From Defluviitaleaceae bacterium (GTDB taxonomy: Bacteria > Bacillota > Clostridia > Lachnospirales > WQUN01), in contig WRGY01000127.1 of the NCBI GenBank assembly GCA_009786925.1, forward strand, positions 113,010-177,009: 64,000 nucleotides of DNA. Direction: 5' to 3'. A program made the translations under genes and the position numbers. Below are positions 27,174 to 36,024 of this stretch, piece after piece (within the stretch, counting starts at the first letter, position 1; every line of letters starts with the position of its first letter). Below the pieces are notes generated by a model. The model did no database searches. It was not told the origin of the DNA and saw only the letters and a list, made by a program, of their open reading frames with translations.

Positions 27174-29715
27174 AGAGTTCTCGGTACTCCTCTCGGGTGA
27201 TTGTCACTTTCCTGGGCTTTACACCATCCTCGGGGCCCACGATGCCGCGTGCTTGCAGGTCATCCATGAGGCGCGAGGCTCGGTTATAACCTATCCTAAA
27301 CTGTCGCTGTAACATGCTCGTAGAACCCTTACCCTTTGCCAACAAAAACTCCACCGCGTCGTGGAAAAACTCATCTACTTCGCCTTCGGGTACAACCTTG
27401 CCGGGCATGGTTATACGTTGTATATCCTCCGGGGATTGTTCGACTTCGGGTGCTTGCGCTTTTAAGAAGTTAACCAACCCCTCGACCTCTCCGTCAGAAA
27501 TAAATCCACCCTGTACACGTATGGGTTTATTTTGCCCCATAGGAAGAAAGAGCATATCTCCCTTACCGAGCAGTTTCTCCGCGCCATACATATCCAAAAC
27601 CGTGCGGCTGTCGGTACCGCTACTCACAGCAAACGCCAAACGCGAGGGTATATTTGCCTTAATCAGCCCTGTGATAACATCCACAGAGGGTCTCTGCGTC
27701 GCTACCACCAAGTGTATACCTGCGGCTCGGGCTTTTTGTGCAAGTCGGCAGATGGACTCCTCTACCTCACCTTTACATGTCATCATCAAATCGGCAAGCT
27801 CGTCAATAATGATTACGATGAGTGGGAGTTCGTTGTCTCCGTTATTTTTTGCGTATTTATTATATCCTTTTAAATCGCGGCAACCTGTCTCCGCAAACAT
27901 ATTATATCTTGTTTCCATCTCTGCAACTGCCCAGCTAAGTGCGCCCGAAGCCTTTTTTGGGTCGGTGACAACAGGAATCAGCAAATGCGGAATGCCATTG
28001 TAAACACTAAGCTCCACTACCTTAGGGTCAATCATCAAAAGTTTAACCTCATCTGGCCGCGACTTATACAACAGGCTGGTGATGAGGGTGTTTATACAGA
28101 CACTTTTTCCGCTACCCGTAGCACCTGCAATCAGCAGATGCGGCATACGTGCGATGTCGGTGATGATGGGGCTGCCCGCAATATCCTTGCCTACGGCAAA
28201 TGAAAGCTTTGACGGAAAATTAACAAATCTCTCATCCTCCAAAATTTCGCGCAAGAAAACGCCCTGCGCCTCCTTATTTGGAATTTCTATACCCACAGCA
28301 GACTTGCCCGGAACAGGAGCCTCAATCCTAAGACCTTGTGCCGCCAGACTAAGTGCCAAATCATTGCTCAAATTAGCAATGGAGCTGACCTTAACCCCCG
28401 GCCCCGGTGCAAGGTCATATCGTGTAACCGTAGGTCCCACACTTACCTCAACGACCTTTGCTTCGATTCTAAAGCTCCTAAGTGTTTCTTCTAAAATCCT
28501 GGAGTTTTCCAAAACCTGTGTCCTTGACTCCGCGCTGATAGAAGGACGCTCGTTCTTGGAGAGCAGACTAAGCGAGGGCAGTTGATAATCCTCGTAGGTA
28601 TGCTGTTTTGCAATCGGAGTCGACGGCGCAGTCGCACGCCCCGCCTGTGCATACTCGTCATAATCCAACATATCATCATCGTCATCTGCAAAAAGCGGAG
28701 GCACAGGCTCTTCTTCCCCTACCCCATCAATCAAGCCCTTTACAATAGGGCCTTCGCTAACAGGTAAAACTTCAAACTCATCTGCCAGCTCGTCCGACAG
28801 GTCATCCGGCGACTCATCATCCGACTCGTACATTGGCTCGTCCGGCAGCTCATCCAATGGCTCCTCTTCTACATATGAATCAAAAGAGTCGCCGACAATA
28901 GTAGCAGGGAAAGAAATCACCGCCGACCGTTTATTCAGGTCATCGGCGATGACAGGCTTACGCTCTGCAAAAAGCGGATTTGGCTGCTTTCTTTTTTCTA
29001 ATTCTTCGTTTATGAGCATGATTTTTCCGGGCGATTCCGGCTCATATGATTGTTCCAAGTCTATGATATTGCTTTTTTTATCTTTTTTGCGAGGTGGTCT
29101 CACAGGGATGATATTGTCAGGCACGTCATCATCTTCTTCTTCGTAATAATGCCGAGACTCCTCATAGTAGTCACGCGCTTTGCCCACACCGTTTCCTAAA
29201 AAATTGACAAAGGAGCGTCCCGTGATTAATATGACCAAAATCACGATTGCTACGATAATTGCAATCGGCGCGCCCACACCCAACAACGCACTGAGAGAGC
29301 CTCCTATGAGCATACCAAAAATGCCTCCGCCAGATTCCAATCCCGCCCTGTATACTTCAAAGAAAATAAAGTCATCCGTTTCGCGATTAAAAACAAAAAT
29401 ATGTAAAAGGGATAAAATAAGCCAAAACGTGGCAATGATTTTGACAACAGGCAATACGACCTCGCGTGCAATAAGCCTGCAAACCGCAACCGCCAAGATG
29501 CCGACAGGCAAAACAAAAGCTCCATAGCCAAAAAAGCCAAACAAAAATCCACGAAAAAAGTTACCAATCCCGCCCATATTGTCCGGCAAAAGCACAGCAA
29601 GTAATAGCAAAAAGCCGGCCGCCGAAAGCGAAAGATATTTAACTTCGTTGTGGATAAGCGTTTCTTTTTTAGACCCGGGAGCAGACTTAGGAGGGGTAGA
29701 GACTTTGCGAGGCAT
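27163..29715 (-). CDS. ftsK: DNA translocase FtsK/SpoIIIE
   Basis: N-terminal TMs, MPHLLIAGATGSGKSVCINTLI, LVVATQRPSVDVITGLIKANIPSR, gamma domain RQFRIGYNRASRLMDDLQ. Confidence 0.96.
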   Translation of the reverse strand: MPRKVSTPPKSAPGSKKETLIHNEVKYLSLSAAGFLLLLAVLLPDNMGGIGNFFRGFLFGFFGYGAFVLPVGILAVAVCRLIAREVVLPVVKIIATFWLILSLLHIFVFNRETDDFIFFEVYRAGLESGGGIFGMLIGGSLSALLGVGAPIAIIVAIVILVILITGRSFVNFLGNGVGKARDYYEESRHYYEEEDDDVPDNIIPVRPPRKKDKKSNIIDLEQSYEPESPGKIMLINEELEKRKQPNPLFAERKPVIADDLNKRSAVISFPATIVGDSFDSYVEEEPLDELPDEPMYESDDESPDDLSDELADEFEVLPVSEGPIVKGLIDGVGEEEPVPPLFADDDDDMLDYDEYAQAGRATAPSTPIAKQHTYEDYQLPSLSLLSKNERPSISAESRTQVLENSRILEETLRSFRIEAKVVEVSVGPTVTRYDLAPGPGVKVSSIANLSNDLALSLAAQGLRIEAPVPGKSAVGIEIPNKEAQGVFLREILEDERFVNFPSKLSFAVGKDIAGSPIITDIARMPHLLIAGATGSGKSVCINTLITSLLYKSRPDEVKLLMIDPKVVELSVYNGIPHLLIPVVTDPKKASGALSWAVAEMETRYNMFAETGCRDLKGYNKYAKNNGDNELPLIVIIIDELADLMMTCKGEVEESICRLAQKARAAGIHLVVATQRPSVDVITGLIKANIPSRLAFAVSSGTDSRTVLDMYGAEKLLGKGDMLFLPMGQNKPIRVQGGFISDGEVEGLVNFLKAQAPEVEQSPEDIQRITMPGKVVPEGEVDEFFHDAVEFLLAKGKGSTSMLQRQFRIGYNRASRLMDDLQARGIVGPEDGVKPRKVTITREEYRELYGR

Positions 29716-29921
29716 CAAAGAACACACCTTTTTATGAAGGCAACCAGTAGGCTACCTAAAAAATGACCAAGCTTGCGAGATTATAGCATTAATAGGAAAG
29801 TATTACAAGAAAGAGGCAACTTCGCACTTTTTGTCGCATTGTGTTTATGCTCGCAGTTGCTTCCGTGAGGTTAAGAATGTTTAGTAAAATAAAAAAAATA
29901 TGACTAGGGGGATAATCTAAA

Positions 29922-30341
29922 ATGAACAGAGCATTAACAAGAAAAAACAAAGACCGTTTGGACCGTACCATAGGCCAAAACATCAGAGCCGAACGTGAAA
30001 TGAGAAAGATGTCTCGCGAAGAACTAGCCGAAGCACTGGATTTGACCGTATCACACATGGGCCTGATGGAGCGTGGCGAGCGTGGAGCTACTGCTTTAAC
30101 GCTGGAAAAACTTGCATATGTATTCGACTTAAAAATCGACTCTCTTTTTGCGGAGCCTGACAAAAAATCATTATCCGTTAAAGAAGGCGGAGACGAAGCC
30201 CTTGCAAACCGCAAAAAAATCGCTAGCCTTCTGACTCGTCTAAACGAAAAAGAAACAGAATTTGTAGTGCATGTGATAAGCGGAATGATAAGTCTCCATC
30301 TCACACGCGACCTAAGCACTCACGAAGGCTACAAAAAATAA
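29922..30341 (+). CDS. XRE-family HTH regulator
   Basis: IGQNIRAEREMRKMSREELAEALDLTVSHMGLMERGERGATALTLEKLAYVF. Confidence 0.9.
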   Translation: MNRALTRKNKDRLDRTIGQNIRAEREMRKMSREELAEALDLTVSHMGLMERGERGATALTLEKLAYVFDLKIDSLFAEPDKKSLSVKEGGDEALANRKKIASLLTRLNEKETEFVVHVISGMISLHLTRDLSTHEGYKK

Positions 30342-30408
30342 TACTTGACGAAGATGTGTGCGTGGTTTATACTTGCTATCGCGTGTTTGGCTCCGCATAC
30401 ATCTTTAT

Positions 30409-30481
30409 GCCCAGTTAGCTCAGTTGGTAGAGCAGTGGACTGAAAATCCACGTGTCGTTGGTTCAATTCCGACACTGGGCA
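30409..30481 (+). tRNA. tRNA-Phe (GAA)
   Basis: GCCCAGTTAGCTCAGTTGGTAGAGCAGTGGACTGAAAATCCACGTGTCGTTGGTTCAATTCCGACACTGGGCA; cloverleaf by eye. Confidence 0.97.
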
Positions 30482-30495
30482 TTGCGCTCGTTTTT

Positions 30496-30566
30496 GCGGG
30501 TGTAGTTCAATGGTAGAACACTAGCCTTCCAAGCTAGATACGCGGGTTCGATTCCCGCTACCCGCT
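30496..30566 (+). tRNA. tRNA-Gly (TCC)
   Basis: GCGGGTGTAGTTCAATGGTAGAACACTAGCCTTCCAAGCTAGATACGCGGGTTCGATTCCCGCTACCCGCT. Confidence 0.96.
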
Positions 30567-30597
30567 TTTGCAGACCTATACACAAAATGGATTACAT

Positions 30598-30626
30598 TAG
30601 ACAAATAGATTTTGTTATGATATAAT
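30598..30626 (+). promoter_or_regulatory. SigA-type promoter of tRNA-Gly(GCC)
   Basis: TAGACA, 17-bp spacer, TATAAT, ~10 bp before the tRNA. Confidence 0.7.
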
Positions 30627-30635
30627 CCCAGACAT

Positions 30636-30707
30636 GCGCGAATGGCTCAGTGGTAGAGCATCGCCTTGCCAAGGCGAGGGTCGTCAGTTCGAATCTGATT
30701 TCGCGCT
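30636..30707 (+). tRNA. tRNA-Gly (GCC)
   Basis: GCGCGAATGGCTCAGTGGTAGAGCATCGCCTTGCCAAGGCGAGGGTCGTCAGTTCGAATCTGATTTCGCGCT. Confidence 0.97.
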
Positions 30708-31014
30708 TCCCGAAAATCCCGCATAAATGCGGGTTTTTTCATGTCTCTGCATTTTCTAGTTTGGAAAATTTTAGGCGACTTTTACCCTCTAAACTTGCCT
30801 AAAATTATCGGCGTTGCTGTCAAAATTGCTGTCAATTTTGACCCCGTGCAAATCCATTACATCCTATGTACATTGAAAGAAGCGGCTCGGGGGTCGCTTC
30901 TTTTTTTTGTCCATGAACATATCTCCATTTTTGCCACAAATGCCATTTGTTCCGTTGACAGCGTGGAGAGTTTATGATTTTATTATAGAAAATGCTATGG
31001 GGATGGTTTCTATG

Positions 31015-32775
31015 ACTGAAATGCAAACATTCGAACGCAAGCGCGAATACAATCAAAAAGCCCAAAACACCATGCTTGCATTTTTGAACACCGATGGCGG
31101 TACGCTTTACATTGGAATTTCCGATGACGGTTCTGTCTATGGCGTTGAGGGAAATATTGATGAAATAGCGCGAAGCATCACCAACAGCTTTCGTGATTCT
31201 GTCACACCCGACCCTTCCGGATATTTTAAGGTTGACCACGAAACACGTGAAGGCAGAGATATTATCGTTATCACTATGGAGCGGGGTTCTTCCATTCCTT
31301 ATTGCTATGCATCTGATGGTCTTACACCCAAGGGCGTATATGTGCGTGTAGGAAGCAATACCGTAATGGCGACCCATGAACATATCCGCCAAATGATTAA
31401 GGACAGCGGCACAGGGCAGTTTTTGACAGAATTATCCGTTGAGCAAAACCTCACCTTTGAATATGCCGACAAGGTGTTTGCAGAAAAGGACGTTTATTTC
31501 GGGGAAACACAAAAACAATCACTTGGGCTAATCCGTGCCGATGGACGCTATGCAAACCTCGCCCTTATCCTCTCCGACCAATGCCCATACACCACAAAGG
31601 CTGCAATTTTCGAAGGGCAGACCAAGGCGAAATTCAAAGACCGCAAAGAATTTACAGGTTCGATTTTCAAGCAAATTGAAGAAGTCCACTCGTATCTTCA
31701 TGTATATAACCGTACCAGAGGTACATTTGATGGCGTTTACAGAGTAGACCACCCCGATTATCCCGATATTGCCATTCGGGAGTCTCTTATCAATTCGTAT
31801 ATTCACCGCGACTACTATATAGAAGGAAGCGTCCTTGTGAGTTTGTTTGATGACCGCCTTGAATTTATGTCGGTGGGCGGGGTTATGCCCGGCGTTACTC
31901 ACGACCTTATGCGCTTGGGTGTTTCAGTTACGCGAAACGAGAAGCTGGCGCAGGTTTTTTATCGGTTGAAAATTATTGAAGCATTCGGTACGGGAATACC
32001 GCGCATTTTTGAGTCGTATGAAAAATGCTCAGTTGTCCCGGAAATTCCCGTAATTGACGGCGGTTTTCTTATCCGCATTCCCAATATAAACCACGCTATG
32101 CCAAAGGACGCAGTGAACGGCAAGATTGCGAATGGTTCAAGTGAACAGCAGTTACTAGACACGTTTTCCGGCGTAAATTTCAGCAAAGAAGATGCCGCAA
32201 AGATTCTTGGGTTAAGCGTGAGTGGTGCGTATAAATTGTTGCAACGAATGGTAGGAAACGGTTTGCTTGCCACACGAAAAGAGGGCAAGAAATGGACGTA
32301 CAGCGATATGCAAAACCAAGCAGACTACGCCATCGTAGAAAGTGAGTATCTTGCAGGAAAATTCGTAGCCTTCGTTGGAATGTTTAGCGGCGGAGCGACA
32401 AAACTGAAAGACCTTGTTTATGCAGCGGGCGGCGCACCAACGGACACCATTCCGGCGTTTACGAATTACATCGTAATCGGAGAGCGCGGTCAAGAATCGC
32501 AAGCTTACAAAAACGCAAAACAAATGATTGATTCCGGGGGACATATCGAATTGACCGAAAGTGAACTTCGCAGTATCTGTGCAGGAGAAATACCCGCGCC
32601 TGCGGAGAAGCCAATTCGGAGCGATAATCAGATGCTTTCCTATGCACTGCCGGAATATGAACGCGAGCGAAAAGAACGTCAAGCGGATGTTTTCCATGCC
32701 AAACGCGCCGCATTTGTGCAAAAGTACGGTGTACTTCAACCTGATGGAAGCAGAGATAAAAAATATTGGGGCTAA
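31015..32775 (+). CDS. AlbA_2 (Schlafen-like) DNA-binding / HATPase_c_4 protein with HTH and C-terminal BRCT-like domain
   Basis: EYNQKAQNTMLAFLNTDGGTLYIGISDDGSVYGV; PDIAIRESLINSYIHRDY; GTGIPRIFESYEKC; C-terminal AGKFVAFVGMFSGGATKLKDLVYAAGGAPTDTIPAFTNYIVIGERGQESQAYKNAKQMIDSG resembles BRCT. Start approximate. Confidence 0.8.
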   Translation, partial: TEMQTFERKREYNQKAQNTMLAFLNTDGGTLYIGISDDGSVYGVEGNIDEIARSITNSFRDSVTPDPSGYFKVDHETREGRDIIVITMERGSSIPYCYASDGLTPKGVYVRVGSNTVMATHEHIRQMIKDSGTGQFLTELSVEQNLTFEYADKVFAEKDVYFGETQKQSLGLIRADGRYANLALILSDQCPYTTKAAIFEGQTKAKFKDRKEFTGSIFKQIEEVHSYLHVYNRTRGTFDGVYRVDHPDYPDIAIRESLINSYIHRDYYIEGSVLVSLFDDRLEFMSVGGVMPGVTHDLMRLGVSVTRNEKLAQVFYRLKIIEAFGTGIPRIFESYEKCSVVPEIPVIDGGFLIRIPNINHAMPKDAVNGKIANGSSEQQLLDTFSGVNFSKEDAAKILGLSVSGAYKLLQRMVGNGLLATRKEGKKWTYSDMQNQADYAIVESEYLAGKFVAFVGMFSGGATKLKDLVYAAGGAPTDTIPAFTNYIVIGERGQESQAYKNAKQMIDSGGHIELTESELRSICAGEIPAPAEKPIRSDNQMLSYALPEYERERKERQADVFHAKRAAFVQKYGVLQPDGSRDKKYWG

Positions 32776-32924
32776 CTTTCAAAGTTTGCATGACCACTTG
32801 CGTATCAATTCCCCAAAAAAATGAATTTGCATAATTCATATCCCTGTAATACGCATAATTACTCAAACACTTCCCTGCGAAACGGTATGTCGTGTAATAG
32901 AATTATGCAAAGGGGAGTTGAGCG

Positions 32925-33254
32925 ATGCTTCACGAGGAATTTTTTGCAAACCGCCTTGCGTCTTTGCGTATAAAGAAAGGCGTGTCCGCACGAGATATGA
33001 GCTTGTCCATCGGGCAGAGCGCGAATTATATAAACAAAATTGAAGGTAGGAAATCTTACCCATCTATGACGGTGTTTTTCCACATATGCGAATATTTAGG
33101 GATTACTCCCAAAACTTTTTTCGATGAAGATGTTCCCAATCCGGCAATTATAAACGAGCTGCAAGACCACTTTAATGGGTTGGATGCTGATTCTCAAAGC
33201 CTTTTCTTTGGGCTTGTACGAAAAATGTCTTTGATGTGCAAGACATGCAAGTGA
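32925..33254 (+). CDS. XRE-family HTH regulator
   Basis: RLASLRIKKGVSARDMSLSIGQSANYINKIEGRKSYPSMTVFFHICEYLGITPKTFF; GGGGAGTTGA RBS. Confidence 0.9.
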   Translation: MLHEEFFANRLASLRIKKGVSARDMSLSIGQSANYINKIEGRKSYPSMTVFFHICEYLGITPKTFFDEDVPNPAIINELQDHFNGLDADSQSLFFGLVRKMSLMCKTCK

Positions 33255-33364
33255 AAAAAATGTTATACTGTGTTGTTACTTTCAGCTCATTGGGTGTTGT
33301 GCAAATTGACTGCGCTTACTCATAAAAAAGGTCGAGCGATTTCTGTCGAAAAAGTGTTGACAGT

Positions 33365-33694
33365 TCAGGAGCCTTCATAGTGCTGAATCGGCAGGCCAAT
33401 AAGAAGCTCAACCTTGATTGGGTCATGCGGTGTTAGCTCTCTAACCATTTCTGCCTCTCCTACAAGCTCTTTTCCAATGGCGAACAACGTCAAAATAAAG
33501 TAATTTTCGTTTTCCGCCTTGTCCATATGCACCGGAAAATTCGTGTCAACTAAGGTGTACACCCTGTCTTGATATTTTAACACGTCGCCGCCTATTGTTG
33601 GCAGATATTCGCTTTCAACAAAACCTGCGGGGAACACCAAATGTTCGGTTTTTATTAACCGGTTTCCGTGGTCGATGGAGATAATTAGTTTCAT
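33365..33694 (-). pseudogene. N-terminal fragment of a ParM/StbA-like actin-like protein
   Basis: AGGAGG RBS then MKLIISIDHGNRLIKTEHLVFPAGFVESEYLPTIGGDVLKYQDRVYTL...; only ~109 aa. Confidence 0.55.
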
Positions 33695-33890
33695 TTCATT
33701 TCCTCCTGTATTTTCAGAATGGCTTTGCAGTTTTTGTCTAAAAAACGCAAGCCTTTGAATTGATTGACAGGTTAACGTCGTGTTGCTAAAATTCATTCAA
33801 TTGCCGTAAATTGCTGTCAAACTTCAAAAACTGAAAATGCAAAAACCGCCTAGATTGCGGGCTTGAGGCAGGTTTTTTAAGAGCGTGACT

Positions 33891-33939
33891 ATCGCCTTGC
33901 CAAGGCGAGGGTCGCCAGTTCGAATCTGGTTTCGCGCTT
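33891..33939 (+). repeat. tRNA-Gly 3' fragment (distal att-like copy)
   Basis: atcgccttgccaaggcgagggtcgCcagttcgaatctgGtttcgcgctt versus tRNA 30660-30708. Confidence 0.93.
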
Positions 33940-33942
33940 AAC

Positions 33943-33975
33943 CGTAAGCCCGCTTAAACAGCGGGTTTTTTGCTA
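33943..33975 (+). terminator. Terminator after the tRNA fragment
   Basis: AAGCCCGC ttaaaca GCGGGTTTTTTG. Confidence 0.7.
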
Positions 33976-34022
33976 TTTGTGCCAATCCTGTTGAGAGGGA
34001 AAATTCTGTACATAATCCTCTC

Positions 34023-35642
34023 CTAATCCAAAGGCAAACTAACCGTCATTTGCCACTCGCCGCCGAACATAACCGACTGCTCCCTGTAATCCTGCAACCA
34101 CAGCGAATAGAAATACATCCTCTCATTGCTTATGTCCGTGTCGATATGTTCAAACATTCGGTGGTCGTCACTCCAAACTCCGATTGTCCAAAGCCGTTCA
34201 CCTCTTTCCCCACGCACAATAGACCTGTAAAGGCTCATTGTGCCGCCCTCAGCCCAAATATCCATGTTTGGCAAACGCCACGCCAAACGGATTCCGCCGG
34301 GCGAGGGTTCAACTACATAATGGCTACGGTCGAGATTTTCGCCGAGAAAGATTAAATCGCGCCCCATTTCGCCGATATAATATCGAATTGTTTGAATGGG
34401 AAGGTTTTGCGTATCCACGACAATTCTTCGGTTGCCGAAGATTTCCCTGTCGGGTTCGCTCCATGCACCACTCCATTGCCTCCCATGGTCGTCCCACATT
34501 ATGGGGCGGGTCAAGTCGTAGCGCAGTTCAAAAATTCCCGACTCTAATTCATACATAGAGACAGGTTTGGTTGCAACCCCAAACCCTCCCATCAGCAAAT
34601 TCAGCGGAGTAACGGGAAGACTGCGAAAAATGCCGCCCATAATCCAAATATCGTCGGCATGAAGATGAATTGTCGGGTGAACGTGAAAATTAACAGGGAG
34701 TATGGAGTTTGCGTCAATCACAGGGCTGTAGTGAAATGCCTTGTCAACCCAATTGCCGCTTATGTGTTGCAAAACCGTTATAATTTCGGCATCACATCTT
34801 GCGGCGAGACGTTCAAATGTGAGGCCGCGTGAGAGAAATCCCGCGAAAACCCAGCCTACGCCGCGATTCGTATAAATCTGCACGAAACGTCCGCTGTAGT
34901 CCAAAATTTCAAATTCGTCGCCGTAATGTACGAAGGTTAAAACGTCGTAATTATCGCCCGGACCGGTACGCACGCGCAAAACATGGGCGTAGTCGATGAC
35001 CTGCCTCGTACCGACCGAAAACGTGTCACGGCGGATAAACTGCCCCGGCGTAAAGGCAGTCGGCGGCGTGGTTGAAATATCAATACGCTGACGCATATCC
35101 TGCTCTACGCGGAAACCCAGCCAATATGATAAATCGTACAGACAAAAATAAAGTCCGTCCACATCTGCGACAGCGGTAAAAGATATTGTTATTGCGGGCG
35201 TTTCATCGCCGTCAATCCCAAGTACAATTCGGCGAAACGGATTCCGCCCGAAATCGGGGTGGCTTCCGCCGGGCGCAGGAATAAATCCATAGGACCCGAA
35301 CAATGCGTTCCGTGGGGAAATCCATTGCAATTCCGTGAAATTTACGGTGTACGGTTCGCCCCACCGAATCCAAAAATCCCATCCGTATGGGGCTTCGATT
35401 ATGTCAAACTGCGCGGGTGTTCCGTTCAGTATATACGCAACATCGCGCAATGAAACCGAGAATAAATTAACACCGTCACCCGCATATCCCCAAACTTCAA
35501 AAGGTAAACCGTCCACGAAAATATAAAACCGTTGCGAATTAAAGCCCGATGTGGCAGAAGCATCTGTCGCAAACATTGACATCATAAAAACCGCCGCTAA
35601 TATCCACACGCTAACGGATTTTAATGCTTCTTTGCCCATACT
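34023..35642 (-). CDS. Secreted SH3b-domain protein
   Basis: Signal peptide MGKEALKSVSVWILAAVFMMSMFATDASA; VLRVRTGPGDNYDVLTFVHYGDEFEILDYSGRFVQIYTNRGVGWVFAGFLSR. Confidence 0.75.
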   Translation of the reverse strand, partial: SMGKEALKSVSVWILAAVFMMSMFATDASATSGFNSQRFYIFVDGLPFEVWGYAGDGVNLFSVSLRDVAYILNGTPAQFDIIEAPYGWDFWIRWGEPYTVNFTELQWISPRNALFGSYGFIPAPGGSHPDFGRNPFRRIVLGIDGDETPAITISFTAVADVDGLYFCLYDLSYWLGFRVEQDMRQRIDISTTPPTAFTPGQFIRRDTFSVGTRQVIDYAHVLRVRTGPGDNYDVLTFVHYGDEFEILDYSGRFVQIYTNRGVGWVFAGFLSRGLTFERLAARCDAEIITVLQHISGNWVDKAFHYSPVIDANSILPVNFHVHPTIHLHADDIWIMGGIFRSLPVTPLNLLMGGFGVATKPVSMYELESGIFELRYDLTRPIMWDDHGRQWSGAWSEPDREIFGNRRIVVDTQNLPIQTIRYYIGEMGRDLIFLGENLDRSHYVVEPSPGGIRLAWRLPNMDIWAEGGTMSLYRSIVRGERGERLWTIGVWSDDHRMFEHIDTDISNERMYFYSLWLQDYREQSVMFGGEWQMTVSLPLD

Positions 35643-35775
35643 GAAACTCCACCCTCGCTGTGAAATACACTGCAACAAATTATATCATGAATTTAATTTT
35701 AAATCCGCTATTTGCTATTGCCATTCAGATGTGTTACAGTGAGTAATAATTTTTAGGATAAAGGTGGTGAGAGGT

Positions 35776-35943
35776 ATGGAACAATTCACATTCAAAACAG
35801 CAATGACAAAGGGCAACTGCGCCCATTTGGCGGTTTTTAACCGTCAGCTTGCTCATGATTTTTCCACTTTACGGGATGAGTATACCCATTTTTGGAAAAG
35901 CGATTGTTTTGAATGCCTGTCACCACATGATATAGCGGCCTAG
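35776..35943 (+). CDS. 55-aa leader ORF upstream of the ABC-F gene
   Basis: GGTGAGAGGT then ATG; MEQFTFKTAMTKGNCAHLAVFNRQLAHDFSTLRDEYTHFWKSDCFECLSPHDIAA*. Confidence 0.65.
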   Translation: MEQFTFKTAMTKGNCAHLAVFNRQLAHDFSTLRDEYTHFWKSDCFECLSPHDIAA

Positions 35944-35965
35944 TTGCCGCTCCTTTATGTATGGT

Positions 35966-36006
35966 ATCCCCTGTGCAAACAAAACAGTATGCACAGGGGA
36001 TTTTTT
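35966..36006 (+). terminator. Intrinsic terminator / attenuator before the ABC-F gene
   Basis: ATCCCCTGTGCA-N12-TGCACAGGGGAT TTTTT, 12-bp perfect stem ending 18 bp before the ATG at 36025. Confidence 0.88.
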
Positions 36007-36024
36007 ATATAGAGGAGCTTTTTT

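Larger units (their letters stand above)
30660..33939. mobile_element. Decayed integrative element / island at tRNA-Gly(GCC), bounded by 49-bp direct repeats of the tRNA 3' portion
   Basis: 30660-30708 repeated at 33891-33939 with 2 differences. TTGCTGTCAA repeats near both ends (30814, 30826, 33811). No integrase ORF visible. Confidence 0.75.

Noticed and set aside
30832-31392. 186-aa minus ORF
   Set aside because: Antisense to the AlbA_2 gene; no family resemblance.
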